A stretch of DNA of 5,933 bases from contig JACQAU010000130.1 in the NCBI GenBank assembly GCA_016194835.1, forward strand, positions 1 to 5,933, read 5' to 3'. The translations under genes and the position numbers were made by a program. Numbering within the stretch: position 1 is the first letter of the stretch; each line of letters starts with the position of its first letter. The notes below the pieces were generated by a model. It was given only the letters and a program-made list of their open reading frames with translations. It did not search any database and was not told where the DNA came from. Shown here piece after piece: positions 5,774 to 5,933 of the stretch. The DNA is from Deltaproteobacteria bacterium. GTDB lineage: Bacteria > Bdellovibrionota > UBA1018.

Positions 5774-5933
5774 ACACTAGGTGGACTTTCTTTTGAGAGG
5801 TTAAACGAATTTATTTTAGCAAATGCCAAAGTGATATCATCATCCAAAGGTTTATCACCATTGTGTTTCATGAAATCATCCATAATATTCAAAACTGCAG
5901 TATCTAAGTTTTGAGATAATTCTTTTTCTACAG
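5770..5933 (-). CDS. SpoIIE/PP2C-type serine phosphatase (partial, C-terminus only)
   Basis: A minus-strand frame enters from the right edge and ends at TGA (complement of 5770-5772), giving 53 residues. It includes an amphipathic helix (LDTAVLNIMDDFMKH) followed by LDDDITLAFAKI. The DD-I/M-TL strand just before the C-terminus is the hallmark end of SpoIIE/RsbU-type (PP2C-like) phosphatase domains, where the aspartate helps bind the metals. Such enzymes dephosphorylate serine or threonine on anti-sigma-antagonist-like proteins. Only the end is visible, so any N-terminal sensor domain (HAMP, GAF, receiver) is unknown. The stop overlaps the FecR-protein start by 4 nt, strongly suggesting one operon and a linked function. 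The family call rests on a short match. Confidence 0.65.
   Translation of the reverse strand, partial: VEKELSQNLDTAVLNIMDDFMKHNGDKPLDDDITLAFAKINSFNLSKESPPSV

Overview
The window is AT-rich, gene-dense bacterial DNA from a Gram-negative organism. Evidence for this is an LPS-heptose activation gene, a signal-peptide protein and a periplasmic-type FecR domain. The mix of a FecR plus fibronectin-like protein, a SpoIIE-type phosphatase and low GC would suit a Bdellovibrionota-like or other deltaproteobacterial-grade genome, but this is inference and the sequence does not prove a taxon. No rRNA, tRNA, CRISPR array, insertion sequence or prophage gene is visible.

Layout: the left edge (1-306, + strand) is the 3' end of a heptose-phosphate adenylyltransferase (rfaE2/hldE). 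It converges on a small coiled-coil gene (308-745, -). The two stop codons lie 1 nt apart, inside one AT-rich hairpin. Everything from 308 to 5933 reads on the minus strand. In transcription order (right to left) it holds: the tail of a SpoIIE/PP2C-type phosphatase (cut by the window edge); a membrane-anchored FecR-domain protein with a proline linker and three fibronectin-III-like repeats (4-nt overlap with the phosphatase); a possible 18-codon peptide; a stand-alone FAD/NAD(P) oxidoreductase of the ferredoxin-NADP reductase type; a GT-C-type membrane glycosyltransferase (1 nt after the reductase stop); a four-helix membrane protein of unknown function; an exported, very aliphatic protein of unknown function with a clear intrinsic terminator; and the coiled-coil gene.

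Spacing suggests one transcription unit from the phosphatase through the glycosyltransferase. The four-helix protein and the exported protein may have their own promoters. Both have a strong Shine-Dalgarno and a similar candidate promoter (TTGNNA, 16-nt spacer, TATGAA), which hints that they are co-regulated. The phosphatase/FecR pair looks like an envelope-linked signalling module, and the reductase/glycosyltransferase pair is an unusual, translationally coupled partnership. No known system is recognised as a whole. The items most worth checking are the phosphatase-FecR-Fn3 module, the reductase-glycosyltransferase coupling and the unnamed exported and membrane proteins.
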